From assembly GCA_030141605.1 (NCBI GenBank), contig JAQGDQ010000053.1, forward strand, positions 677,981 through 741,980: DNA of 64,000 nt, given 5' to 3'. This DNA comes from Tubiluchus corallicola. Its lineage: Eukaryota > Priapulida > Priapulimorpha > Priapulimorphida > Tubiluchidae. Under the pieces are notes generated by a model. The model made no database searches, was not told the origin of the DNA, and saw only the letters and a list, made by a program, of their open reading frames with translations. The first letter of the stretch is position 1. Every line of letters begins with the position of its first letter. The position numbers were made by a program, and so were the translations under genes. Positions 1 to 11,900 of this stretch are shown here, piece after piece.

Positions 1-887
1 AGCATGGTTTTTGGCATGTGCACATAAACTCCTGTTATCAAAGAAAAATGAGGCTGGTCACTATTAATTTGTTAAGTGAGGCCTACTACCTTCAAGTAGA
101 TTAAAGGAAAACAGAACAATTTTTCAAGTTCTATACTGTTTTGATGTACGGTAAAACTTTACATGTTACTACCTATAATGACAAAGTGTTCTGATAATTT
201 GATAATAGCTTTAGAAACTTAACGGGCAGTGAGTGCACCTAGAATAAAAAATAACTGAACGTAATATTCTAACAACAGAAACACTCCAGGAACAAGTTGC
301 AAATCTTTGTGAAAATGAAAATTGAAGTGCAGTGCTACTGTGGGACACTAACTATGATATACACCAACTCGGCAAATTTTAAGTTTAAAAATTTTAATTT
401 TGAATTTACTGCTGTGCCTACACTTGATTTCAAGAGTGTTTGTCACATCACAACTGATACGTGTCCTTTCGATCAGGTGCAATTGCTATTTTTATGCAAC
501 ATGTTTCCGTGATACAGGCACTGTTGTCCATCAAACTAGAAATGGTGCAATGCATGCAACAGTGAAAAACAACTGCACAAGCACGAAACTAGGTTCAAAC
601 TGTAATAATTCTTTCACACCAGTCATTCTTAAAAAACATTTTCCTTTTTAATACTTCATATGCCTGGCCATATTATCTCATGGTTTAAAACTAGGTCCCA
701 TTTTCCTTTAAACATTTTGGACAGTAAATATTAGTTGACTGACAATGCTAACTTAAGTAGTACCCAGTATATAACCATAGTCATTATTGTTCGATAGTGC
801 CTGTAATGTTTGTTAGAGTGTTTAATCAGTATTGTTCTGTATTGTTTCATGGTTTGGCATAAAATTCTTTCATCTGTTCTGTTACAG
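1..887. other. No gene seen; probable intron of the first gene
   Basis: I see no convincing coding exon, RNA gene or element here. The stretch ends in a pyrimidine-rich tract and an AG at 886-887 that serves the exon beginning at 888, so it is most simply the end of an upstream intron. The small open frames at 297-651 are AT-rich and have no recognisable protein features. Confidence 0.5.
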
Positions 888-3204
888 GTTGCTCCGAAAG
901 ATGCTGATCAGCTATACAGTGCAATTGAATCACGTATACAATCACTAAAACTGAAGGAAGTTACAAGAAAGGAACTGAAGCGGGAGCGAGAGCCAGAGGA
1001 AAGGACCTCTGTTCGTTCACCTGAAGCCACACCGTGCATGAAACGAGCAAGAACTTCACTTGATTCACCTGCGAGGACCGATTCTCTTACACCTACTACT
1101 GATGTACTGGAAGAGTCAAATAGCAGTTTACCAGATACGGAAACCGAAGGTTAGTATAACAACTAAAAAATAGGTTTCCAAACCAAGAGAGTTAATTGGT
1201 AGGGATTTTACATATTGCGCAACAGGTTGTTAAATTTGTTCCCATTTCATGTATATTGCACATCTCCAGCATCAAATAATCACAATATTAATACGTTTTC
1301 TCTGTGTATGCACTTACTGTTTATTTTTCTGTGATTACGTGGTACTGGTTTATAAGCTAGTAACCCACTGCTACATTGGGACTAGTTTATTAAAATTCAT
1401 ATTTATATTCATATTTAGGACTAGTTTATTAAAATTTGCAGTGTTTTCTTAAAGCTAAAGAAAATTTTCATCATGTTAGCTAAATATTTTCGAACTAAAC
1501 TGTATATATCATTCTGGCTCACCGTAGGTGAAAAAGAAACTAATTTCAGAAATAGTTGTATAGGATTGACATAGATAAGTATTAAACAAAAACAATAGCT
1601 AGAAATAGATAAATAGATTCTATGTCGCAAATATAAAGAGGAAAAAGAAACATATTTGTCAGTTGGATTTTGATATAAACAACTGTTTCATACAGAACTA
1701 ATTTATTAACATTATCAGGAAACGTCATATGTCAAATCCACATAGTAACAATTTTGTTTGTTCATTTAATCTAAGATTTAAAAATGAACATGTAGCAATA
1801 ATTACTAACATTCATAATAAAAGATAAATGTTAGTTAATAAGACTTGTCTGATATACATTGCAGTAAAAAATGAGTGGTAGTTTCCACTGCTAGACCACA
1901 ATTTGAACAGACAGGTGAAGGCGATAGATAACGTAGCTATAATTATTCATTTAGAGCACTAGCACCGAGTCTTAAACAACACGTCGAAACAGCAGGGTAT
2001 AGTGGGCCAGAAAAATAATGGGCTTTAAAGACACCTGATACATCTAAAGCAGCTTCGTATTGTACTCGTTCAATAGCTGTAGAGCAGCCTACTATGCAAT
2101 TTCCCCAGATAGTATCACAATACTCTAATAATGGTTTGATATACAACTTGTACAACTTATTTAAAGAAATACGATTTAAGGCAAATTTTACTTTTCTCAG
2201 TGGATTTAAGCATTTGGAGGCGTTAGCCACAATTTGGGAAATACGAGGTTTCCTTGAATACCATTTGCCCAGAGTTTTGCTAGAAGCCCCTTGTGCCAAA
2301 CACGATCAAAAGCCTTAGATATGTCCAAGAAAGGTGACCGAGCTTCATAACCTGAACGAAATACTTGATAAATAAAGTGAACTATACTTAGAGGAATCGC
2401 TAGGTACAAAGCCTGACTGTTTAACAGATAATAAACTATTATGAATAAAAAATTATATGTACTTTTAAATATTATTTTTTCAAATACTTTTGATGTACTT
2501 GAAAATAGAGATGCGAGGTGGTAATTAGAAACGAAATAACATTCGTCTTTTTTGTACAATGGCATAACATTTGCATGTTTCCATATGCTAGTAAAACAGC
2601 TTTAGAAAGTGACAAGTTAAACAGTTTAGCCAGAGGTTTACAGAAAATTAGTGTAGACAGTTTAAGCATTTTTTTACTAATTAAATCTGGTCCGTTTGCT
2701 TTGGATGCATTTAAAAAAAGAAAGGTGCCTTTGACATCTGCATCAGTAATAATGTCGGATAAAAAAAGCTGTGGTTAATTTATCTAAGCCATACAGTTTC
2801 TGTTGTAATATTTGTTACTGTGTTTAATTGGTTACAATTCATTTTGAAAATACATGCTCCGGAATATATTTTGCTGGACTAATATTTATAATCCCATGTT
2901 AGGTTTCAGAGATATAAAAATAGTTATATGTTTTGTATATAAAAATAGTGAAAGTTGTTGTATGTTTTATAAAGATGGTTCTTGGCAGTGTTGTTTCTTT
3001 GTGCTTACACTCCCTGATTACTTTGTAGTATCAAATGATAGTCTAGGATCTGGAAGACTGGCTCCACCTTCAACTTCAACGACTTCCGCTGATACAACAC
3101 CAAGTGATTTTACACCTGAAAAAGTTGCCTCTGATTCAGTTGCTGATGGAGCGTCGTTAAAGCCTCGATCAGAGTCATCAGATGTTGCCGAGCCATCAGA
3201 ATGA
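888..3204 (+). CDS. C-terminal two exons of an unrecognised Ser/Thr-rich protein
   Basis: Two exons join in phase: 888-1149 (acceptor AG at 886-887, donor GTTAGT at 1150) and 3029-3204, ending at TGA 3202-3204. The intron is phase 1, and the split codon gives Val. The first exon opens with a charged, helix-like stretch (DADQLYSAIESRIQSLKLKE), followed by a Lys/Arg/Glu-rich run and then Ser-Pro/Thr-Pro motifs (VRSPEATP, SLDSPAR). The second exon is almost entirely Ser, Thr, Pro, Ala and acidic residues and reads as a disordered tail. I do not recognise the family, and the N-terminal part lies outside the window. Both splice sites and the matching phase support a real gene end. A function cannot be given. 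Confidence 0.6.
1943..2780 (-). mobile_element. Decayed non-LTR retrotransposon (LINE) fragment
   Basis: Read on the minus strand from about 2780 downwards, broken frames carry reverse-transcriptase hallmarks in order: a KANGPD-like stretch, then KPLAKLFNLSLSKAV, a degenerate NYxxxSL block, and DISKAFDRVWHKGLLAKLW (the A motif of jockey/CR1-like RTs). They end with the thumb region LYIKPLLEYCDTIWGNC and IERVQYEAAL. Several frame changes and stops show it is dead. It lies in the intron between the two exons of the first gene, in the opposite orientation. The class (non-LTR RT) is clear, but the clade is not. Confidence 0.8.
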
Positions 3205-4242
3205 CTTTCAGCCATGTCAGCAGTGATACATGTAACATCACTTGCCATTCTGCTTCATTTGATAATGAAAATTCGCAATTCACAACAGTCTCATTAGTTT
3301 GTTTAAGCTTAGTACACTAGAACATGAACAAAACATCACGAGAACACTTGGAACTGCTTGTGCATTATCTTTGCAAATCTTTATACATTTATTATATCTA
3401 TAGTTAGATCAGTTATTTTTGGAGTCAGCACACGAGATGCATTAAATTAATTTTTGAAGTCAGTTACATGTGACCCATTAATACTACTGTAATCAAATAT
3501 ACTTATTTAAATAGCGAGTTCTGTGCCATAAATGTCTTTTATCCTCATTTATGATTCCGTATATCTGATTATCATGAAAACTTTGGTTTATTTAAAACTG
3601 TTACACAGAAATCTTATCTGAAATTCACAAAACTTTTGCATTTTTGATTGGACACATTTAAAGTAATAGCTTAGTGTTTCTTAGTGGAATCTTAATTGTC
3701 TTATTGATGATGTTTGCATAACATCTGAACTATGGATTTTTAACAGAAACTCTGATTTAGCAGTTTTTCTGAAATGATAGTTTTTGAATATCTTGCACAT
3801 TAAAATGTACTGACAAGTATTCTATTGCGTTGAACGAACTGTTGTTTGAACTCAACTCATTTGAAAGTGTAATATTTTCATTATCATTATCATCAAGGTA
3901 GTGGCTTTATTGCCTGACTTGCTCCTATTTTTTTCTATTGTTTTAAGACAGTATTACTTAATGCAGATCTTGCATATTATTTAACACTTCACCAATAATT
4001 TGTCAATACTAAGTAATGAAGAATTATTTTGTAAGAAGCCTTGTCAAATTGATGCTTCGATTAGAACAATAAATTATTGTAGTCTGTTCTCATTGTGTAT
4101 TTTCAGTAACAGTAATTGTTCGTTATATGATATTGTAAATACTGTATTCTACGAAAAAATAATTCATTTTTATGTGAATTTAAATAGACCAGCGCTATGT
4201 AGACTTAGGATTGTAGTAATAATAATAATAATATTGTATTAT

Positions 4243-4248
4243 AATAAA
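4243..4248 (+). terminator. Candidate poly(A) signal of the first gene
   Basis: An AATAAA hexamer about 1.04 kb after the stop codon of the upstream gene is the most plausible polyadenylation signal. Other AATAAA copies occur near 4069 and 4823, so the true site cannot be fixed without transcripts. The (AAT)n run just before it (about 4217-4232) is a microsatellite. Confidence 0.3.
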
Positions 4249-4929
4249 GCACTGTACAAGTTTATAGCAAATGTGACTCGTAAGTAAAGTGTGGCTTTTA
4301 TTATATAAAAGGATTTGGCATTCACTTAGTTTTAGAGATACTGTAAAAAATTTACTGCTGAAAATAATCAGTATATAAATCCTGTAGAGCTTTTCACTGA
4401 TGTACGGCATCGGAAATAGATACGGTCATTTTGATCAGTCTCTAGATCACGTTACTGTAACTGTAGTGTTGTCACTAGGTGCTTCTTGTATTTGGTGTAA
4501 ATGTTATAATAGACATGAAATCTCATTGGTGATCCATCATTGGTTCAGATTCTCAAGAAGATACTAGCATGGATACTAAGATAACCTTATTTTTTTACAC
4601 AATTTAGTGTATTATGCTTTCATAGTGCTTTATGAATATTTGCTTCCGAGTACGATTTTCAGGACATTTTGCTGTTGATGTGATGTATAAAATTATATTG
4701 TCGTACTAAATACATCTTCATTGTCAAGAATCTACCAAGTCTCAGTAATTTCAGTTTGCCAAGTTTAATCTTAAATTACTCTTGTGAAAGAATTATTGTT
4801 ATTTTGGGTATTTGTATTAACTAATAAATGCCTAAAGAAATTTTCAGTTTCTGTAGTGCCTTTTGTCACTTTCTGAGAAATTCTTGGTTTATGCGCTTTT
4901 GCATTGCTAAAGGTGCAAAACTATTTCAT

Positions 4930-5029
4930 GGAAAATTCAGACCAAAAAATGATAACATACATTTGAAATTTTTATTTTGACGGAAAATTTAGACCAAAAA
5001 ATGATGACATACGTTTGAAATTTTTGTTA
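4930..5029. repeat. Imperfect two-copy tandem repeat, period 52
   Basis: Copies at 4930-4977 and 4982-5029 share the block GAAAATT-AGACCAAAAAATGAT followed by ACATAC-TTTGAAATTTTT, with a few substitutions. No open reading frame is associated. Confidence 0.75.
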
Positions 5030-8000
5030 TCTGTACCTAAATACTCTAAATGCAGACAAAAGTGCCGTGCTAATGCAACCTTTATCATCATTATCATTCA
5101 TTCTACACAAATCCGAAGAGTAAAATCATTTTCAGGTCCAGCTTTATTACTAATTACCTGTAAACTATAGAAAATATCTTTAAAAACATCCCTTTCATAA
5201 TACTTTGAAGTACTACTACTCTAAGCAACAACAATGCACAAAATTATCACAACAGTACCAGATTTAACAGACTATACTACATCGCTGTATAATTTAAATT
5301 TTATTTTTTACTAATTAAAGTGAAATTCTGTGCATATAGTGAAAAGCTACATCTGTAAAAATTTTTTTACCTGAAGTATTTTTCCATTAGAAAGAAGCAT
5401 CAGTTTCGCAAGCAAAAACGTTTAACAAGCACAACTTTATACACGTTTGTTGCTTTAATTATTGCTTGCAATCGACAAGTAGTTTGGAGGTATAAACTTA
5501 CAATCAAGTTCCGCACAAGAGTATTACTGGAAACAATTTAAATGCAATACAATTTGGCAATTTTGACAAGCTAGTATAATACTACATGTTTCCAAACATG
5601 TGCAAAGCAAGGTCGAAAAACGATGAGTGCTGTGAAATCACATAACACATACAAGTTCGGTTTTACAACAATAGCAGCTTAATAACAACAGAGACAAATA
5701 TTTACTAATAACTATTATAACATCACAAATATTAATTACTGAAATTAGTCTTACTTTAAAAATTAATAAATTCTAGATACTACTTCCTCAAAGAAATGTT
5801 TCATAAAACACATATAAGCATGGATGATTTTTCAACAACTCCTACAAAATTCAGGTAAAACTGGAAATGCAGCAAGTCTAAAAACAATGTCTTTAGTGAA
5901 CAACAGAATTGATACCCGCAGTCAATTCAGAAAACTCTTGATAATGGTGATAGTAAGCGAAGTAAGCGACTGCGTACAGTAAAAGACATCATATTCTTCA
6001 TTACAATGTACATTACAGTACTGCAAGCTGCATCACACCATATGTTAAGCACTAACTTTTGTTTTACATACAACTTTCATATGATTTACACATGAAGTAA
6101 CGTGTACATGGCTATATAACTAAGTGGTGTTATTATGGCGCGTTCAGACGTAGAGACTTCTCTTGCAACTTCATCTGAGAGAAGTTGCCAAGTCATTCAC
6201 ACTCTGCAGCAAATTGCGAAAGAAGTTGCCAAGCTGTTAACACGTTGCAACTTTACTCTCAGAGAAAAGTTGTGCAATAAGCTGTGAGAGACGTCTGAAC
6301 GCGCAATTACACGTAAAACATAGCTCAAGATTGAGCAACTGGCATTATGTTAGCTTTATAAAGGCTGTTTTGATACATAATCTAATGTAGATTTATATTA
6401 TGCATGGAGAATTCAGATACACTCAACAAAGGTATACAGCAGTTCGACTCAGAACTTGAAAAAACTACAACAGCAGTAAAGCATGATACAAACTTCAAGC
6501 TATTTCTCACACGTAACTTCCATTTGGTGTTCCAGGCTAATAATTCTGCCTGTAGTGTTTTCAAGTTAAAACTGCAACATACAGCAAAATAGTTCATATT
6601 TCACACACTTTTGTTTTAGTTAAAACCTTAAATGGGCAACAAGTAAGGATACTACAAGCACAAACAAAAAAAGTCATGAAATTAATTGAAAAAATGCTTT
6701 TTAGTTGAAAAAGTTTCATTTAATTAAAAGACCTAACTGTAACTAACCGTAATTTACACTAATTTATTAAATTCCGTGTCTTACTTCCTAAAAAAAATCA
6801 GGCTTCTGAGTTGCATTTCCCCAAAACATTTTGTTCGGTTTTGCTCGTGAAACTGTGGAAAATTGCAGGCCTAAATTGTGCTAGCAACGGCTTCCTTGCA
6901 TACCGCATCGTTTCTGAGCCTGAATTTGTAAACAGTGCTACACAGCGAAACATGCCGCACATCTCAGCATTTGCCGTTTAAGTCATTTAAAGACCAAAAA
7001 AGGCTTTTTTGAACTCCCAGGTTTCAATAAACTTAAAGTTATTGAACTAAGACACTGATCACAGTAAGAACTGTGACATTATGTCTCAAGACTTTGCTGG
7101 GTTAACTTTTGTACACTACAGCTCCCGAATGTGACACCTGGTAAACAAATGCTGCTGTAACTAATGATCGAATTATCCTGTCATCATCTACCAGTGTGCA
7201 AAGTCAACTTTCTTTGGACAAGACCCCTTCACACCCGATTTCCTCTTACATAAGTCTCCAATAAAAAGTTTCAAGTATCAGAAAATCTTAGATAACGCAT
7301 TTTCTTTCAGTTTTTGTGAAAAGTGAAACTTCATAATGTGTGCTATATTTGACCTTTAAATAAAAATGCAAACATCTGTCAACAATTTTTATTGGGTCTT
7401 AGAAAAACTCCTATCACGTTTCAACAAAATGATCAATTAGCCTTATATATGATAACTGGTAACGCGTTGCATAGTATCACTCATAAATGGCTGCCAAAAT
7501 GTGACACAATGCAAATTTTATAACATTTTTACCAGACACAAGGCATTATTTCAAATCATGTATAGGGGTAGATTATACAAAGTTTCAAACGTATTTAATA
7601 ACTTGGCCAAATTGTAACTGCAAATGAGACCACCAACAATTGGTATTAATTTACAATTTTACACCTCATGTTGAGTATCACATCTACACAACTTCTTGAT
7701 TCCAAATTTAAATCAGTACAGTGGAACATTACAGTACAGTGGAATAAGACACTGAACTAAGTAGATGACATAACAATACTAAAAAAGGTAAAATCATCTT
7801 TTGCAGCCTGGTAAGATTGTCAGGAACATAAAATCATTGAACAATGATAACGTACTGATATGAGATCAGGCATATGATAACAAATGCTTTATTAAATCTG
7901 CTTTTAAAAATTGTTCAAGTTGTATTAGAAACTAAGAGATTACTGTTTGTCTATGGTAAGTGAAATCTTGCAACTTAATAACGCAATACTAACTATGTGA

Positions 8001-8704
8001 CACTGAAAGCATCTATTACATAAGAACACACTCTGTTTAAAGACTTTAAAGCCAAACTATTCAGTAATATCAATATGGTAGTAATACAACAAGAAAGGAT
8101 GAGATTTAAAGAGCCAACCTTTCATAAATTTTGAGATTACATGAATGAGAATTTTAGTATAGTAGTTGTCAGAATACCACCACAACAAAGGTACATGAAA
8201 ACACCTTAAACTGAATTATAAATGTTTAAACAGTACAATTAACTACTTACTCAGTCAAGGAAATCTATTATATATAAATGAACTAATATCTAAGAACACA
8301 CGTCGGCAAAATTCTTACAATAAAAACTTTTGCATGAACAGTCTGATGAGTAGCAATAGAAAAAAATCTGTCAACCATATACATAATACGCAACTGTACA
8401 AGTTCATGATAACATATTACACTCCACTGATTTTCACAACAACATTCAATAGTTCAACAAACTTTTCTTACTGACAGCAAACTTAAAGGCTGCTTATATT
8501 TTAAACTTTATAAAATTCATTTTAGGCATCACTTTTTATAGGACGTAAACAAAAGACTTCAAAATATTTTTAAAATTTGCATATTTATTACAAGATATTA
8601 CTAAAGTCAAAGCATTCCGATATCAAATCAAAAGTTTCAATACCAAAAAATACGTGAGCAATTCAGCACACGATAATAATGTGGTGAGCGCACCATAATC
8701 GTTA
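5030..8704. other. Non-coding stretch between converging genes
   Basis: No exon or RNA gene could be supported here. The region lies between the 3' end of the (+) gene and the 3' end of the (-) ATPase beta gene. It is AT-rich with scattered short A/T runs. The one structured item is the inverted-repeat element at 6138-6304. The two complementary open frames at 6382-6597 look like chance. Confidence 0.5.
6138..6304. mobile_element. MITE-like element with 13-bp terminal inverted repeats
   Basis: The left end GCGCGTTCAGACG (6138-6150) is exactly inverted at the right end (6292-6304). The 167-bp interior has no coding capacity. It holds several copies of an AAGTTGC(C/A)AA motif in both orientations, with AGAGAAGT and CTCAGAGAAA blocks mirrored towards the ends. 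That is the build of a non-autonomous DNA transposon. I could not find a clean target-site duplication (flanks TTATTATG and AATTACAC), so the superfamily is open. Confidence 0.7.
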
Positions 8705-8710
8705 TTTATT
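8705..8710 (-). terminator. Candidate poly(A) signal of the ATPase beta gene
   Basis: AATAAA on the minus strand lies about 270 bp after the TAA stop of the beta subunit gene. A second copy is about 120 bp further on (8584-8589). It is a candidate only, with no transcript evidence. Confidence 0.35.
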
Positions 8711-8982
8711 AATGAGATCCTAGTCAATTCCAAACAAAATTATGACAATGCTGTTTTTAGATTCATTTCAAAATATTTACAAACACAGTATCAATTTTGA
8801 GTCCAAAGTATTCTTACGTCAAGGAATAGACACAAACAAGGGAACTGCTGTTAGGGGTCACTTGCGACAAAATGAATATTGACCATCACTGCACAAAAAA
8901 ATGATGCCCAAAAGTTTACATTAGAGACGACAGCAAATTATAACACAGAGCACGTATATCCTAAATCAGCAATCTGCCACTG

Positions 8983-11900
8983 TTAGTCAATCATTATTTC
9001 AAAATGTACAATTCCTCGTTTTAGAGCTCTCCCATGTTCTATGTTCTTGGTCCACGCTTTACACTCAATGTTTATCAGTGTATTTCGCTGCGGACTCATT
9101 AACTGTATGGCTACAAATGGCTGCAGATATCCCGGTGTGTTAATGTAGGGATAAAAGTTTGCTGGTAATCCGGCAGCAGGATAATATGATATATTACCTA
9201 TATATTCTTTGTCAGCTGCATACTAAAAACAATAAATTAAAATTGCACAAATACATCTCAAATGAATCTGTAAGACCAAATATCAATTCAGTCATGTTTT
9301 ATTTACAGCCTGTATTAAACTAAGCTAAACAGCATGTCAGATAAATAAATAAGATTTCAGCTTCAGCTTCACAAAAGACAAATAAAATAACATAAAATTA
9401 TATATCAATTTAATACCATATATATGATATAATATGAGAATAAATATCCTAAGGCTTCAAAAATGGCAACTAAATTAGAATTCGTTTAGAAAGACAAAGT
9501 AACAGGTTGCTATGCACAAATTTCTTACAAATTTGTTGTCATACAGTAACAGAATCAAAGCAAAGAAAAAATTGTATGCAAATGTATTACACAATACAGT
9601 TTGATTCTTACCTCACCGTCACAGCTTACTGGGATGTGGTCAGGTAACAAATTTTGCCGCACAGATGGCGGTGCATCTTGTAAATCCGGATCACTGGCAC
9701 TTGTATATAATTCTGGCTCCCAGCCATATATCTGCAAAAGATGTAGATATATCTGCGTAAATGTTTTACAAAAAGTGTGTTGAAAATACAGAAGGTGCCA
9801 TTTATCAGACTCACGGTTAACGGAATCAGTCACTTAATTGACTAAAAAATCTTGGTACGGGCTGCTCCTATTCAAATATATATAAAAACTATCGGTAATT
9901 GACTCAAATAACTCTGCATAATTGACTCAATATTTTTCCTTCACGTATTTAAAATAAGACATTAGTGTGCAATCAAAGAGCTTTTAAAGAGTTGTTTGTC
10001 ATCTTTACTTAGCTTTTGTGCACTATAATATATGTAGAAACAGTCATGTTAACTAGTTAAACACAGCTCTGTTTGTAAGCACCTACGTTTATCACATACG
10101 CTAGCCTAGCAATTTCACTTTTAATCTGTCACACGCTTGTCCACTGCAAGTAACCTCATTGTTTCTGGAAGCTAAACATTTAATCACTTGCCCAGCAAAT
10201 TGCTTTTGAAGCCCCCACTGCTTTTCACAGGGGAAAAAGGTCATCAACTCCAGCTCAAGCACTAGCCACTAGGTGACTAGATGGTTTGTGCAAACAGTAC
10301 AGCATACAGCAACAGTTTTCAATGTTTTTATCAGTACGAGAATTTCATAAACCAACTTTTTCACGAAGAAATGAAACAAGTGACCTTGCAAAATTTCCAA
10401 AATTCATTTAAAGTCTTTGCAATATATACTAAGATGATGAGTGATGTCTCATACTTCTATAGTAACAATATGCTACACCCATCGGTTAATTGGATCCATC
10501 CCAAAGTGAGTCTATTAAGCGGCATCTACTGCATAATGTTTACTTCAGTTTATTTTATAACAGCATTATTTTTTAATTACTTTTGAGAAAAAGTCACGAG
10601 GTGAAAAATTATAACTTCAACTAAATGATATTCAGTCAAAAACTGGGACAATAGCTATGAAATTTACGCTGAAACAAAAATCACATAGAAAATCCAACAG
10701 TGACTTATTGATGTTGAGATACTCAAGTGAATTATGCTGCCAAACCAGCTACAATAGCAAGCACTAATGCACTACAAAAATACATGAATTGTTTTTTGGA
10801 ACCTTACATAAGCCCTTGACCAACATTACCTTATTCAGTGTAATGTAGATGCAGGGGTTTCCCACATTGTAGCCAAAGTCATCAGTGCCAAGCTGGCACA
10901 CTTTATTTCCTATTCTTTTCTTTACCTCAAACCGACAAACTCTATCAACTGGAGGTTTCTGTGTATCACACTCAAAGAAGTGTTCATCTGTAGAATACAA
11001 AATACAATATTATTCTTGGTCAATATAAAGATATGCCATAAATCATTTCAAAGAATGCTTTTTCAACAAAAATTGACATAACTGTCAAAATAGTACAAAT
11101 ACTTGATATTAGTACAATTCGATTTTGTAATAAGGAATTTGGCAAAAAAGATTTACAATGTCATAAAAGATGATGATGGTTGCACTGCAATAAATCTACT
11201 CTCATTGCACTACTCATGATACATACAGCTAACCTCTGATAAATGCTGGCAAAGCAAGATAATAAGCCAGTAAAAATGATTAATGTTTTAGTACATGGTC
11301 CAATAACTAATTAATTTAACTGAACTACATGTAGCAGCAGAGATACATTTGATTAAAGAAACAATATTTTTATTTCTCAAAACTTAACAAGACAGCAAGT
11401 CTAATAAGAACCGGGTTAAAGAAAACACTGCAAACCTGACGACAAATTATTCTGATGCATTAACTATTTTGTACTAATACATTTAAACCTACCCTGCTGT
11501 TTATCACTATCGTAAGGCCTGAGAAACGTTGCAATTCTATCAACATAAGGCTTGTATGTGTGAGCACCCTCCTTACTACTTCTGAACCAAATCAGAGTTT
11601 TTTCTACATCAACGAATGGTTCAAAACCTAAACCTGAAGAAACATCAAAACATCATAAAAGAATGATTCCACAATTGTTAAAAACAATTGTTTGAAACCA
11701 GATTACCAAACAAAATGTGAAAAAAGTAAAAAGTAAGCCTGGATTTGAATTAGAGGCCCCTGGATTGCAAATACCTAAACCTGAAGAAAAATCAAAACGT
11801 CATAAAAGAATGAGTTCCACAATTGTTTTTGAAACCAGACTACCAAACAAAATGTGAAAAAGTAAAAAGTGAGCCTGGATTTGAATTAGAGGCCTTTGGA

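Noticed and set aside
10281-10586. 101-codon open frame on the strand opposite ATP1B
   Set aside because: It reads as chance AT-rich coding capacity in an intron with no protein-like pattern.
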